64,000 nucleotides of DNA, taken from the NCBI GenBank assembly GCA_002425225.1, contig DILV01000030.1:79541-143540 (forward strand). The letters run 5' to 3'. Both the position numbers and the translations under genes were made by a program. Shown here piece after piece: positions 17,995 to 26,594 of the stretch. The notes under the pieces were generated by a model. That model was given only the letters and a program-made list of their open reading frames with translations. It had not been told where the DNA came from and ran no database searches. Source of the DNA: Thiothrix sp. UBA5583. GTDB taxonomy: Bacteria > Pseudomonadota > Gammaproteobacteria > Thiotrichales > Thiotrichaceae. Each line of letters starts with the position of its first letter. Position 1 is the stretch's first letter.

Positions 17995-18341
17995 ACACTT
18001 ATCGCCAGTATGTGCGGCAAATTCTGGAAAAATATGCACAATTCAAGCCTGCCATCGACAATGTGGACATGGAATTGCTGTTTGATAATGAGCGCGACCA
18101 CTACCAGTTGATGACAGTTGGCTGGAATGGCTATCAGCGTTTTCATGGTTCTGTGTTACATGTTGACATCAAGAATGGGCAGATCTGGATTCAGCACGAT
18201 GGCACAGAGGGTGGTATTGCCGGTGAGTTTGTAGAACTGGGTGTGCCGAAGGAAGATATTGTTTTGGCCTTCCACGCGCCTTACAAACGGCCTTATACCG
18301 GCTTTGCCACGGGTGAATCTGTGGAACGACAAGCCGCCTGA
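17982..18341 (+). CDS. xisI: XisI family protein
   Basis: 119-aa XisI-family protein, the usual partner of XisH. Typical features are the N-terminal MDKLNTYRQYVRQILEKYA, the central ERDHYQLMTVGWNGYQRFHG, and HVDIKNGQIWIQHDGTEGGIA followed by LGVPKEDIVLAFH. The AGGAG ribosome binding site is inside xisH and the reading frames overlap by 13 nt; its TGA shares a base with the ATG of res (TGATG). The pair is therefore translationally wired into the restriction-modification operon. Biochemical role unknown: it could modulate XisH, or the pair could modulate the Mod/Res complex. Confidence 0.88.
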   Translation: MDKLNTYRQYVRQILEKYAQFKPAIDNVDMELLFDNERDHYQLMTVGWNGYQRFHGSVLHVDIKNGQIWIQHDGTEGGIAGEFVELGVPKEDIVLAFHAPYKRPYTGFATGESVERQAA

Positions 18342-20935
18342 TGTTCGAGCTGAAAAACTACCAGAAAGAAACGCTGCAAAGCCTGCGTGAGTTCCTCGAA
18401 GAAGCCCGCCTGATGCCGGTCGAGGAGGCTTTCACCCGCGCCCAGCAACGCCAGAACCGCCAGCCGCTGCCCTACCTGCACCACGCTTTCGGGCAGGTTC
18501 CGTATGTGTGCCTGCGCCTGCCGACCGGGGGCGGCAAAACTGTGCTGGCTTCCTACACCGTCGGCGTGGCGAAACGCGCCTATCTGGAGCAGGATTTCCC
18601 CATCGTGTTGTGGCTGGTTCCCACCAACACCATCCGCGAACAGACGCTGGAAGCCTTGCAAAAGCCCAGCCACCCCTACCGCGCTGCGCTGGAGGATGAA
18701 TTTGGTGTCGACCGCCTGCTGGTGCTGGACATCGGCGATGTGACCCGCATCCGCAAGCAGGACATCGGTGCGAAAGCCATCGTGGTGGTCGGCACACTCG
18801 CCACCCTGCGCGTCGAAGACACCAGCGGGCGCAAGGTCTACGCCTACCATGAAGATTTCGAGCCACATTTCGCCGGGGTCAACCCGCACGACGAACGGCT
18901 GGAAAAAGTCACCGAGGCCGACCTCAAGCCCAACGGCCTGACCGCCGCGACACTGGGCAAGATCAAGTATTCCTTCGCCAACCTGCTGGCGCTCAAGCAG
19001 CCGCTGGTGATTATGGACGAAGCGCACAACGCCCGTACCAAACTGACTTTCGACACCCTCAAACGCATTCACCCCGCCTGCGTGGTCGAATTCACAGCGA
19101 CCCCGGATACCAGCCGCGAATCCGCCTCCAACGTCCTACACCACGTTTCCGCCTCGCAACTGAAAGCCGCCAACATGATCAAGTTGCCGATCATGCTCAG
19201 CGAACACAACGAATGGGAGGGTGCGGTGCGTGACGCGGTGCTGACCCGCAAGCAACTGGCGCAGGAAGCCATCAAATCCGGCGATGCCATCCGCCCGCTG
19301 GTGCTGTTGCAGGCCGACAACAAAAGCGGCGAAGTCACTCATGAGGTGCTGAAAACCTTCCTGACCGAACAGCTTGGGGTGGAGCCGCAACAAATCGCGG
19401 TTGTCACCGGCAACCAGCGTGAACTGGACGGCATCAACCTGTTCGACCCGGCTTGCCCAATCGAATACATCATTACCGTGGAAGCGCTGAAAGAGGGCTG
19501 GGATTGCTCGTTCGCCTACGTATTCTGCTCAGTCAAGGATGTGAAATCCGCCAAGGATGCCGAACAGTTGTTGGGGCGCGTGCTGCGGATGCCGTATGCG
19601 CAACGCCGCAGCAACGAAGCGCTCAACCGTGCCTATGCGCATCTGGTTTCACCCAATTTTGCCAAGGCTGCTGCCATGCTGACCGACAAGATGGTGCAGG
19701 GCATGGGTTTCGACCCGCTGGAAATTCCGCAGCATTTGCAGCATGGCAATCAGTACAGCCTGTTTGATGGCAATCCCGACCAGCCCAAACCGACGGTAGC
19801 GGAAGAACGCAGCGAATTCACCCTCGGCAACGGCGAAACTTTCACCGCAACCGGCCTGATTGATGCGCCGACTGAAAAGCTGATCCTGCAAGGCTTCACT
19901 GGCAAGCAAAAGGTGGAAGTGCAGCAACAGGTGGAGCAGCACAACCTGCGCGTTAGGGCGCGGCTGGCTCCGGCTGAACGCGGCGAAACCTTTGTCCCAT
20001 TGCCCTTGCTGTGTGTGCGCGAAGCCAACCAGCTTCACCTGCTGGAGCCAGAATCTTTCCTCTATACCCAAGGCGGTTGGTCGCTGCTGGATCTCCCGTT
20101 GGAACTGCCACAATTCGCCATCCGTGAGTCCGGGCGTACCTTTGAGGTATTCCTGCAAGGCGGGCATGTTAGTTACAAACTGGCGGAGCAGGGCGATACA
20201 CCCAACCTCAACCTGATCGAACTCGACATTGACCAGACCGTGTTGGTGCGCTGGCTGGATCGGGAAGTACGGCAAGCCGATGTTAGCCCCGCCGAAATGA
20301 TCCGCTGGCTGGTGCAACTGGTCGGGCATTTGACGGCGGAACGTGGTTTTTCCCTCACCGCACTGGTGCGCAGCAAGTTTCTGCTGGCGCGTGCTATCAA
20401 GGAACGTATTGTCTTCTGCCGCCACAAAGCCGCACAGCAGGGTTTCCAACACTGGCTTTTCGACGATGACCGTTTGCTGGGCGTATCAGACACTTGCCGC
20501 TACCAGTTCCAGCCTGGTTTGTACCCGGCACGGCTGCCGTATTACCGGGGCAAATACACCTTCAGCAAACACTATTACCCGGTGGTTGAAGACCTGAGTG
20601 CCAGTGGTGAAGAGTTCACCTGCGCCCAGGCGCTCGACCAGCATCCCAAAGTCAAGTACTGGGTACGCAATCTGGTTAACCGTGAAGCGGCTTCTTTCCG
20701 TTTACCGCTGGCACATGGCTATTTTTACCCCGACTTTGTGGCGGAATTGCAGGATGGGCGCAGCCTGGTGGTGGAGTACAAGGGCGCATATCTGGAAACG
20801 GCTGATGATGCCCGTGAAAAGGCAGTCGTCGGCAAGGTGTGGGCGGCGAAAAGTGGCAACCTGTTTCTGATGGCGCTGGCACAAGACCGGCAGGGCAGGG
20901 ATGTTTACCAACAACTGGATAATCTTTTGGCGTAA
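18341..20935 (+). CDS. res: Type III restriction enzyme, Res subunit
   Basis: 864-aa SF2 translocase/nuclease that cleaves DNA lacking Mod-specific methylation. Walker A RLPTGGGKTVLA is near residue 62, the DEAH box MDEAHNART near 225 and FTATPDTS near 250. Motif VI is at about 405-412 as LLGRVLRMPYA. The C-terminal endonuclease domain shows YPDFVAELQDGR and VVEYKGAYL (about 795-815), a PD-(D/E)XK core. The start ATG overlaps the xisI stop. Domains appear intact, so it is probably functional. A long GC-rich inverted repeat lies just after the stop. Confidence 0.9.
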   Translation: MFELKNYQKETLQSLREFLEEARLMPVEEAFTRAQQRQNRQPLPYLHHAFGQVPYVCLRLPTGGGKTVLASYTVGVAKRAYLEQDFPIVLWLVPTNTIREQTLEALQKPSHPYRAALEDEFGVDRLLVLDIGDVTRIRKQDIGAKAIVVVGTLATLRVEDTSGRKVYAYHEDFEPHFAGVNPHDERLEKVTEADLKPNGLTAATLGKIKYSFANLLALKQPLVIMDEAHNARTKLTFDTLKRIHPACVVEFTATPDTSRESASNVLHHVSASQLKAANMIKLPIMLSEHNEWEGAVRDAVLTRKQLAQEAIKSGDAIRPLVLLQADNKSGEVTHEVLKTFLTEQLGVEPQQIAVVTGNQRELDGINLFDPACPIEYIITVEALKEGWDCSFAYVFCSVKDVKSAKDAEQLLGRVLRMPYAQRRSNEALNRAYAHLVSPNFAKAAAMLTDKMVQGMGFDPLEIPQHLQHGNQYSLFDGNPDQPKPTVAEERSEFTLGNGETFTATGLIDAPTEKLILQGFTGKQKVEVQQQVEQHNLRVRARLAPAERGETFVPLPLLCVREANQLHLLEPESFLYTQGGWSLLDLPLELPQFAIRESGRTFEVFLQGGHVSYKLAEQGDTPNLNLIELDIDQTVLVRWLDREVRQADVSPAEMIRWLVQLVGHLTAERGFSLTALVRSKFLLARAIKERIVFCRHKAAQQGFQHWLFDDDRLLGVSDTCRYQFQPGLYPARLPYYRGKYTFSKHYYPVVEDLSASGEEFTCAQALDQHPKVKYWVRNLVNREAASFRLPLAHGYFYPDFVAELQDGRSLVVEYKGAYLETADDAREKAVVGKVWAAKSGNLFLMALAQDRQGRDVYQQLDNLLA

Positions 20936-20940
20936 CAATC

Positions 20941-20985
20941 CCCTTGCCCCTCCCCTGACAAGGGGAGGTTGGGAGGGGTCTTTAT
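20941..20985. repeat. GC-rich palindromic intergenic repeat
   Basis: Perfect 8-bp arms CCTCCCCT/AGGGGAGG (20949-20956 and 20961-20968, loop GACA) lie within a longer C-rich/G-rich imperfect palindrome between res and dgkA. It resembles in style the larger palindrome at 41130-41231. It could work as a hairpin ending or attenuating the res transcript, or be a member of a dispersed REP-like family; copy number cannot be judged from one window. Confidence 0.6.
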
Positions 20986-20997
20986 AAGGGAACGTTT

Positions 20998-21357
20998 ATG
21001 GCATACAGCGGTAATACCGGGCTGACTCGCATCATCAAGGCCGGGCAATATTCTTGGCAGGGTTTTCGGGCGGCTTACAAACACGAAGAGGCTTTCCGGC
21101 AGGAGGTCTGGGTGTTGGTGATTGCAGTGCCGCTGGCGCTGTGGCTGGGAGAAAATGCGCTGGAGAAGACCCTGATGATCGGTAGTGTGTTACTATTGCT
21201 GATTGTGGAGTTGCTGAATTCAGCAGTGGAAGCGGTAGTTGACCGTACCGGGCTGGAGCCGCACAAGTTGTCTGGGCGAGCCAAGGATATGGGTTCCGCT
21301 GCGGTATTGCTTGCCATCATCAATGTGGTATTAGTATGGTTTTTTATGCTTTCTTGA
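20998..21357 (+). CDS. dgkA: Diacylglycerol kinase DgkA
   Basis: 119-aa integral membrane kinase that recycles diacylglycerol to phosphatidic acid. The C-terminal half carries the family core VELLNSAVEAVVDRTG followed by LSGRAKDMGSAAV, which includes the catalytic glutamate and ATP/Mg-contacting residues of the trimeric DgkA fold. Three hydrophobic segments are visible. AAGGGA precedes the ATG. An FNR-type box overlaps the stop codon and a hairpin follows. Confidence 0.94.
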   Translation: MAYSGNTGLTRIIKAGQYSWQGFRAAYKHEEAFRQEVWVLVIAVPLALWLGENALEKTLMIGSVLLLLIVELLNSAVEAVVDRTGLEPHKLSGRAKDMGSAAVLLAIINVVLVWFFMLS

Positions 21358-21367
21358 CCTAAGTCAA
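21354..21367 (+). promoter_or_regulatory. FNR/ANR-type box upstream of ccoNOQP
   Basis: TTGAC-CTAA-GTCAA is a perfect dyad with the spacing and outer bases of the FNR/ANR consensus TTGAT-N4-ATCAA. It overlaps the dgkA stop codon and lies 147 bp before the ccoN start. Oxygen-responsive FNR control of cbb3 oxidase operons is well established, so activation of ccoN under low oxygen is the likely role. The transcription start was not located. Confidence 0.65.
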
Positions 21368-21386
21368 ATTGCTGAAGTGGTGTGTG

Positions 21387-21412
21387 AAAAAACACAGTCC
21401 AATGTGTTTTTT
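21387..21412 (+). terminator. Probable terminator of dgkA
   Basis: Perfect 10-bp inverted repeat AAAAAACACA/TGTGTTTTTT with 6-nt loop GTCCAA, ending in a six-T run, 30 bp after dgkA. The symmetric A/T tracts make it potentially bidirectional. It lies between the FNR-type box and ccoN, so a cco transcript starting at the box would have to read through it or start downstream of it. Confidence 0.6.
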
Positions 21413-21514
21413 CCTCAGTATTAACGTTTTCTTAAATATCCTTTTGCGCTATGCTTGCGCGGTTTAAAGACTAACGACCCGATTTTTTAACTTGTTTTAA
21501 CCAGAGGGCATACG

Positions 21515-22960
21515 ATGGCTCATAGTGCTGCACTCTCTTCGGAGCAATACAACTATGAAATCGTGAAGAAATTCGCGATTGCTTCAATCTTCTGGGGTAT
21601 CCTCGGCATGAGTGCCGGGGTGTATATCGCGTCAGAGCTGGCTTGGCCATTCCTGAACTTCGATATTGCCCAGATTACGTTCGGACGTTTGCGTCCGCTC
21701 CACACCAGTGGTGTTATCTTCGGCTTCGGCGGTAACGCACTGTTTGCCACTTCTTACTATGTTGTGCAGCGTACTTGTCAAGCTCGTTTGGCAGGTGGCA
21801 CTTTCTGGCCTAACTTTACTTTCTGGGGTTGGAACCTGTCAGTCCTGATCGCGGGTGTCCTGTATCTGTTCGGCTATACCCAAGGTCGTGAGTACGCTGA
21901 GCCGGTATGGTTCATCGACATCGCTATTACTGTTGTGTGGGTTGTTTACTTCCTGATCTTTACCATTACCCTGATCAAGCGTAACCAGCCACATATCTAT
22001 GTTGCCAACTGGTTCTACATGTCGTTCATTCTGGCGACTGCGCTGCTGCACATTTTCAACAATCTGGCAGTGCCGGTCAGCTTTACCTCGCTTGAGTCCT
22101 ACAGCTTGTTCTCTGGTGCACAGGATGCGATGACCCAGTGGTGGTATGGTCACAACGCGGTCGGTTTCTTCCTGACAGCGGCGTTCCTGGGGATGATGTA
22201 CTACTTCGTTCCGAAGCAGGCTGGTCGTCCGGTTTACTCCTATCGCCTGTCCATCATCCACTTCTGGGCGCTGAGCTTCATGTACATGTGGGTAGGTACT
22301 CACCACCTGCACTGGACAGCGATTCCTGACTGGACTTCCACACTGGCAGCGACTTTCTCCATCCTGCTGCTGATGCCATCCTGGGGTGGTATGATCAACG
22401 GTATCATGACGCTTTCCGGCGCATGGGACAAACTGCGTACTGACCCGATCATGATGTTCATGATCACGGCGCTGTCATTCTACGGTATGTCTACCTTTGA
22501 AGGCCCGATGATGTCCCTGAAGAGCGTCAACGCCCTGTCACACTACACTGACTGGACGGTTGGTCACGTTCACTCCGGCGCACTGGGCTGGGTGGCAATG
22601 ATCTCGATTGCTTCCTTCTACCACATGATTCCGCGTCTGTGGAACACCACGCTGTACAGCACACAACTGGTTTACACCCACTTCTTCCTGGCAACCATCG
22701 GGACTATCCTGTACATCACCGCACTGTGGGTATCCGGTATCGGTCAAGGCTTGATGCTGCGTGCATTTGACGAGTACGGCAACCTGGCGTACACCTTCGT
22801 TGAAACCGTTGCATTCATGCATGGTCCATTGGTAGCTCGTGCGGTAGGTGGTCTGTTCTTCCTGTCCGGCATGTTCGTCATGGCATACAACATTTACATG
22901 ACTATCACGCGGGCTAAGCAGGAAGAGCCTGTTTCTGCTACTGCCGCTGCTCAAGCGTAA
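21515..22960 (+). CDS. ccoN: cbb3-type cytochrome c oxidase subunit I (CcoN)
   Basis: 481-aa catalytic haem-copper subunit of the high-affinity cbb3 oxidase. About twelve membrane segments are visible. Haem and CuB ligand regions are recognisable: [17 protein letters not shown] (about 50-66), [15 protein letters not shown] (about 208-222), TILHH-type [12 protein letters not shown] (about 258-269) and [18 protein letters not shown] (about 344-361). It reduces O2 to water while pumping protons. It starts an ccoN-O-Q-P operon ending in a strong terminator. An ATG with AGAGGG upstream supports the start. Confidence 0.96.
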   Translation: MAHSAALSSEQYNYEIVKKFAIASIFWGILGMSAGVYIASELAWPFLNFDIAQITFGRLRPLHTSGVIFGFGGNALFATSYYVVQRTCQARLAGGTFWPNFTFWGWNLSVLIAGVLYLFGYTQGREYAEPVWFIDIAITVVWVVYFLIFTITLIKRNQPHIYVANWFYMSFILATALLHIFNNLAVPVSFTSLESYSLFSGAQDAMTQWWYGHNAVGFFLTAAFLGMMYYFVPKQAGRPVYSYRLSIIHFWALSFMYMWVGTHHLHWTAIPDWTSTLAATFSILLLMPSWGGMINGIMTLSGAWDKLRTDPIMMFMITALSFYGMSTFEGPMMSLKSVNALSHYTDWTVGHVHSGALGWVAMISIASFYHMIPRLWNTTLYSTQLVYTHFFLATIGTILYITALWVSGIGQGLMLRAFDEYGNLAYTFVETVAFMHGPLVARAVGGLFFLSGMFVMAYNIYMTITRAKQEEPVSATAAAQA

Positions 22961-22977
22961 TCAGGGAGAACCGAGAT

Positions 22978-23736
22978 ATGTTTAAACACGAAAGTATCGA
23001 AACCAACTCTGGTTTGCTGATTGTCTTGACGCTGGTCGCTATCAGTATCGGTGGTCTGGTTGAAATCGTACCGTTGCATTACATCAATGAAACGGTTGAA
23101 GACGTTAAAGACCCTGTAACAGGGGTGGAACTGGTACGTCCTTATACACCACTGGAACAGCGTGGTCGCGACATTTACATCCGTGAAGGTTGCTACACTT
23201 GCCACTCCCAGATGATTCGCCCGTTCCGTGATGAAGACCTGCGTTATGGTCACTATTCACTGGCGGCAGAATCCAAGTTTGACCACCCGTTCCAATGGGG
23301 TTCCAAGCGGACTGGTCCTGATCTGGCACGTGTTGGTGGCAAGTACTCCAACGAATGGCAGGTAGCGCATCTGGTTGCACCACGTTCAGTTGTTCCTGAG
23401 TCAATCATGCCCAACTATCCGTGGTTGCTGGAAAACAACTTGCAGTATGCTGACATTAAAGACCGCATGATCGCTTTGAAGCGGGTAGGTGTTCCTTACT
23501 CGTTGACCAAGGTGGAATATGAGTCCAATGTAAAGCGATTTGGTGAAGATGTTGCCAAAAAGCTGGACATCAATACGGCTGAAAACAATCTGATGGCACA
23601 AGCACAGAAAGGCAACTATGACGGCAACCCTAACAAGTTGACCGAAATGGATGCCCTGGTTGCCTACCTGCAAGTGCTGGGCACGATGGTTGATTTCAAG
23701 AAGTTTGATGAAGACCACTTCATCCAGTTCCGTTAA
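22978..23736 (+). CDS. ccoO: cbb3 oxidase mono-haem c subunit II (CcoO)
   Basis: 252-aa membrane-anchored c-type cytochrome. One N-terminal hydrophobic anchor ([20 protein letters not shown]) is followed by [14 protein letters not shown] with a single CxxCH haem c site near residue 73. The distal methionine ligand is probably in [11 protein letters not shown]. It passes electrons from CcoP to CcoN. It lies 17 bp after ccoN with GGGAGAA-type ribosome binding sequence. Confidence 0.95.
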   Translation: MFKHESIETNSGLLIVLTLVAISIGGLVEIVPLHYINETVEDVKDPVTGVELVRPYTPLEQRGRDIYIREGCYTCHSQMIRPFRDEDLRYGHYSLAAESKFDHPFQWGSKRTGPDLARVGGKYSNEWQVAHLVAPRSVVPESIMPNYPWLLENNLQYADIKDRMIALKRVGVPYSLTKVEYESNVKRFGEDVAKKLDINTAENNLMAQAQKGNYDGNPNKLTEMDALVAYLQVLGTMVDFKKFDEDHFIQFR

Positions 23737-23775
23737 TTCGCTGGATGTAGCTTTGAGCCAAGTGAGGAAAACAAA

Positions 23776-24000
23776 ATGCTAGCTGATTTCTGGACATGGA
23801 TTCTGGATCTGGGTAACAGCAAAACGGTTGCATTGCTGATTTTCTTTACGACTTTTGTCGGGATCGTTATTTACGTCTATTCCAGCCGCAAGCGTAGTGA
23901 GCGGCTGGAATCCTACCGCTACATGCCGTTGATGGACGAAGATGACGCTGACCGCCGGGTCAAGGCTGCTGAAGCTGCCCAAGCTAAAGGTGAGAAATAA
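23776..24000 (+). CDS. ccoQ: cbb3 oxidase small subunit CcoQ
   Basis: 74-aa protein with one membrane segment (VALLIFFTTFVGIVIYVYSS) and a short charged tail, the classic CcoQ pattern. It stabilises the interaction of CcoP with the CcoNO core. It lies between ccoO and ccoP with 3 bp to ccoP, and AGGAAA precedes the ATG. Confidence 0.9.
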   Translation: MLADFWTWILDLGNSKTVALLIFFTTFVGIVIYVYSSRKRSERLESYRYMPLMDEDDADRRVKAAEAAQAKGEK

Positions 24001-24003
24001 AGT

Positions 24004-24951
24004 ATGGCTACTCCTGTAAAAGACCCGCTGACCGGAGCGGAAACCACCGGCCACGTTTGGGATGACACGCTGCAAGAGTTCAACAACCCGTTGCCACGCT
24101 GGTGGTTGTGGACTTTCTACGGCACGATCATTTTCGCGATTGTTTACTGGATCATGTATCCGGCATGGCCGATGTTTGATTCCTATACCAAAGGTATCGG
24201 TAACAACATTACCTACAAGACGGATGCGGGTGAAGAGAAAAGTACACATTGGAACATGCGTGCATTGCTGGCTAATGAGATGCAGACCGGTGAGCCTGCA
24301 TTGAAGCAGAAAGCGTATCTGGACAAGGTAGGTGCTGCCTCCTATGAGCAGATCGCCGCTGACCCGGATATGTCTGCATTCGTGCGTTCTTATGGCGTAG
24401 GGATGTTCGGTGATAACTGCGCTGCCTGCCATCAGGCTGGTGGTCAGGGTGTGGTTGGTCAGTTTCCTAACCTGGTCGATGACGACTGGTTGTGGGGTGG
24501 TGATACCACTGCGATTGAAACCACTATTCGTGGCGGTCGTATGGGTTATATGCCAGCTTACAGCAAAACCTTTAGTCCTGATCAGTTGAATCAGGTTGCC
24601 AACTACGTACTGACACTCTCTGGTCAACCAGCGGATGCAGCGGCAGCAGCGGAAGGTCAGAAAATCTTCCAGGGCGAAACTGGCGGTTGCTACATGTGCC
24701 ACACCAAGGAAGGCAAGGGTATGCACGCACAAGGTGCAGCCAACCTGACTGACAAGGTATGGACAATTGCCAACGTTGATGCGGCAACAACCCCTGAAGC
24801 TAAGCTGGAAGCAGTTAAAGCGGTGATCCACAACGGTGTGAATCGTAAAATGCCGGTTTTCGGTAAAGAGGGTCGTAACCTGTCTGATACCGAAATCAAG
24901 GTATTGACCGCTTACCTGCAACAGATGTCGGCTGGTGTTGCTGCAAAATAA
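24004..24951 (+). CDS. ccoP: cbb3 oxidase di-haem c subunit III (CcoP)
   Basis: 315-aa di-haem cytochrome c subunit that receives electrons from soluble cytochromes. The N-terminal GHVWDDTLQEFNNPLPRWWLW and the following hydrophobic segment are hallmark CcoP features. Two haem c sites are present: CAACH near residue 139 and CYMCH near 230. ATG lies 3 bp after ccoQ. A strong hairpin terminator closes the operon. Confidence 0.96.
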   Translation: MATPVKDPLTGAETTGHVWDDTLQEFNNPLPRWWLWTFYGTIIFAIVYWIMYPAWPMFDSYTKGIGNNITYKTDAGEEKSTHWNMRALLANEMQTGEPALKQKAYLDKVGAASYEQIAADPDMSAFVRSYGVGMFGDNCAACHQAGGQGVVGQFPNLVDDDWLWGGDTTAIETTIRGGRMGYMPAYSKTFSPDQLNQVANYVLTLSGQPADAAAAAEGQKIFQGETGGCYMCHTKEGKGMHAQGAANLTDKVWTIANVDAATTPEAKLEAVKAVIHNGVNRKMPVFGKEGRNLSDTEIKVLTAYLQQMSAGVAAK

Positions 24952-24974
24952 GCAGATCTTTGCCTGACATGCTG

Positions 24975-25004
24975 AAAAGGCCGGGGAGATCCCCCGGCCT
25001 TTTT
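24975..25004 (+). terminator. Rho-independent terminator after ccoP
   Basis: Perfect 12-bp stem AAAAGGCCGGGG/CCCCGGCCTTTT with a 5-nt loop and a T run, 23 bp after ccoP. It separates ccoNOQP from the assembly genes, which therefore probably have their own promoter. The A-tract on the other side means it could also work in reverse. Confidence 0.88.
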
Positions 25005-25119
25005 GCATTATGGGCATATTTAGCTGTGTGGGCTTTATTAGAAGGTGTTAAAGTTCGCTCCTGAAATTTGATGAAGCGCAAGGCATGTCAGACCGTTATA
25101 CGTATGATGTGGCGTTCAT

Positions 25120-25142
25120 CAGGTATTACGTGCAGATACCTG
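25120..25142. promoter_or_regulatory. Inverted repeat upstream of ccoG
   Basis: Perfect 7-bp dyad CAGGTAT-N9-ATACCTG, 28 bp before the ccoG ATG. It could be a regulator-binding operator or a leader hairpin. The 219-bp gap between ccoP and ccoG otherwise holds the ccoP terminator and a poor FNR-like sequence at 25068-25081. Confidence 0.35.
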
Positions 25143-25170
25143 CCTACTGGAATGATTGGATAATCCATAC

Positions 25171-26574
25171 ATGAGTACTGAACACGTCATTCAACCGAAG
25201 TCTTCCCTTCACCCCCGTTCGGTGGAAGGGCGTTTCCGCAATCTTAAAACCGGCATTCTGGTGTTGGCTTACGCGGTATTTTTCCTGTTGCCCTGGCTAC
25301 GCTGGGAGCGTGCGGTAGGGCCTGACCAGTCGGTGTTGTTCGATATTCCGGGGCGACGCTATTACATTTTTGATCTGGTGATGCACGCGCAGGATATTTT
25401 CTGGCTGACAGCCTTGCTGTTCCTGGCAGCGGTGTTGCTGTTCTTTGTTACTACCTTGCTTGGGCGGGTGTTCTGCGGGTATTTCTGTTTCCAGACTTTG
25501 TGGACAGATGCGTTTCGCTTTATTGAACGTGCGATTCAGGGTGATCGGGTGGCGCGTTTACGTCTGGAAAAACAGCCGTGGAATCCCGAAAAAATCCGCA
25601 AAATCGGTTTAACTCATCTGGCATGGTTGGGGTTGGCGATGTGGACAGGGATCAGCTTCGCCATTTACTGGGGGGATGCTTACGAGCTGACATGGAGTTT
25701 CTTCACAGGGACTGCTCCGGCTGCGATGTATGGCACGGTCATCATCCTGACCTTGACCACTTACCTGACCGCTGGTTGGGCGAAAGAATACGTGTGTTTG
25801 CACATGTGCCCGTATTCACGTTTCCAAAGCGTCATGTTTGATCAGGATACAATGATCGTATCTTACGACATGAACCGGGGCGAAGGCACTGCCGGGCGGG
25901 TCAAGCCGGTCAAGGAGATGCGAGACCAGACCAACCGTCAGGCTGCCGGTCATGGGGATTGTGTGGATTGTGGTTTGTGTGTGCAGGTATGCCCGACCGG
26001 GATCGACATCCGTGACGGTTTGCAAATCGGTTGTATCCACTGTGCGCTGTGCATTGATGCTTGTGATGGCATTATGGACAAGCAGGGCTGGAAGCGTGGG
26101 CTGATCCGTTACACCTCCGAACACGGGTTGGAAGGCAAAAAGACCAAAATCCTCAAGCTGCGTACAGTCGGTTATGGCTTGGCTACCTTGCTGGCAACCA
26201 TTTATCTGGTGTGGAGCATCGCTAGCAGCAAATTGTTGGAAGCCAATGCAGTGCAGATCCGCAGCCCTTTGTATGTCACCCTGTCTGATGGGCGCATCCA
26301 GAATAGCTATGAGTTCAAAATCAATAATAAAAGCATGGAGGCTGCGCGTTATACGTTAACCCTAGAAAACTTGCCTAATGCCGAGTTGGATCTTGGGCAA
26401 ATCAATGAGTTAAGCCTGAAGCCGGATTCCAGTATGCGCGTTTTGGCAAAAATCCGTTATACTGTGCAACCCGGTGATACCCTGAAAAACCGTGAATTCC
26501 AGTTCAAGCTCACGCCGCTGGAAGGCAAGGTGACAGAGCCGGTCATCATTCCATCCCATTTTATTATGCCGTAA
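25171..26574 (+). CDS. ccoG: cbb3 oxidase assembly iron-sulfur protein CcoG (RdxA/FixG)
   Basis: 467-aa membrane ferredoxin-like protein, a cupric reductase that supports copper delivery to cbb3 oxidase. Visible are several membrane segments, the GRVFCGYFCFQTLWTDAF motif, HMCPYSRFQSVMFD, and two 4Fe-4S clusters in CVDCGLCVQVCP and CIHCALCIDACD (about 270-300). A C-terminal membrane segment is followed by a FixG-type beta-sandwich. ATG at 25171 is chosen over an upstream TTG at 25156. Confidence 0.94.
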   Translation: MSTEHVIQPKSSLHPRSVEGRFRNLKTGILVLAYAVFFLLPWLRWERAVGPDQSVLFDIPGRRYYIFDLVMHAQDIFWLTALLFLAAVLLFFVTTLLGRVFCGYFCFQTLWTDAFRFIERAIQGDRVARLRLEKQPWNPEKIRKIGLTHLAWLGLAMWTGISFAIYWGDAYELTWSFFTGTAPAAMYGTVIILTLTTYLTAGWAKEYVCLHMCPYSRFQSVMFDQDTMIVSYDMNRGEGTAGRVKPVKEMRDQTNRQAAGHGDCVDCGLCVQVCPTGIDIRDGLQIGCIHCALCIDACDGIMDKQGWKRGLIRYTSEHGLEGKKTKILKLRTVGYGLATLLATIYLVWSIASSKLLEANAVQIRSPLYVTLSDGRIQNSYEFKINNKSMEAARYTLTLENLPNAELDLGQINELSLKPDSSMRVLAKIRYTVQPGDTLKNREFQFKLTPLEGKVTEPVIIPSHFIMP

Positions 26575-26594
26575 GGTAATGCCACGAAGGTGAC

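Noticed and set aside
25068..25081. FNR-like site TTGATGAAGCGCAA before ccoG
   Set aside because: Only the first half-site fits; the second (CGCAA) departs from ATCAA.
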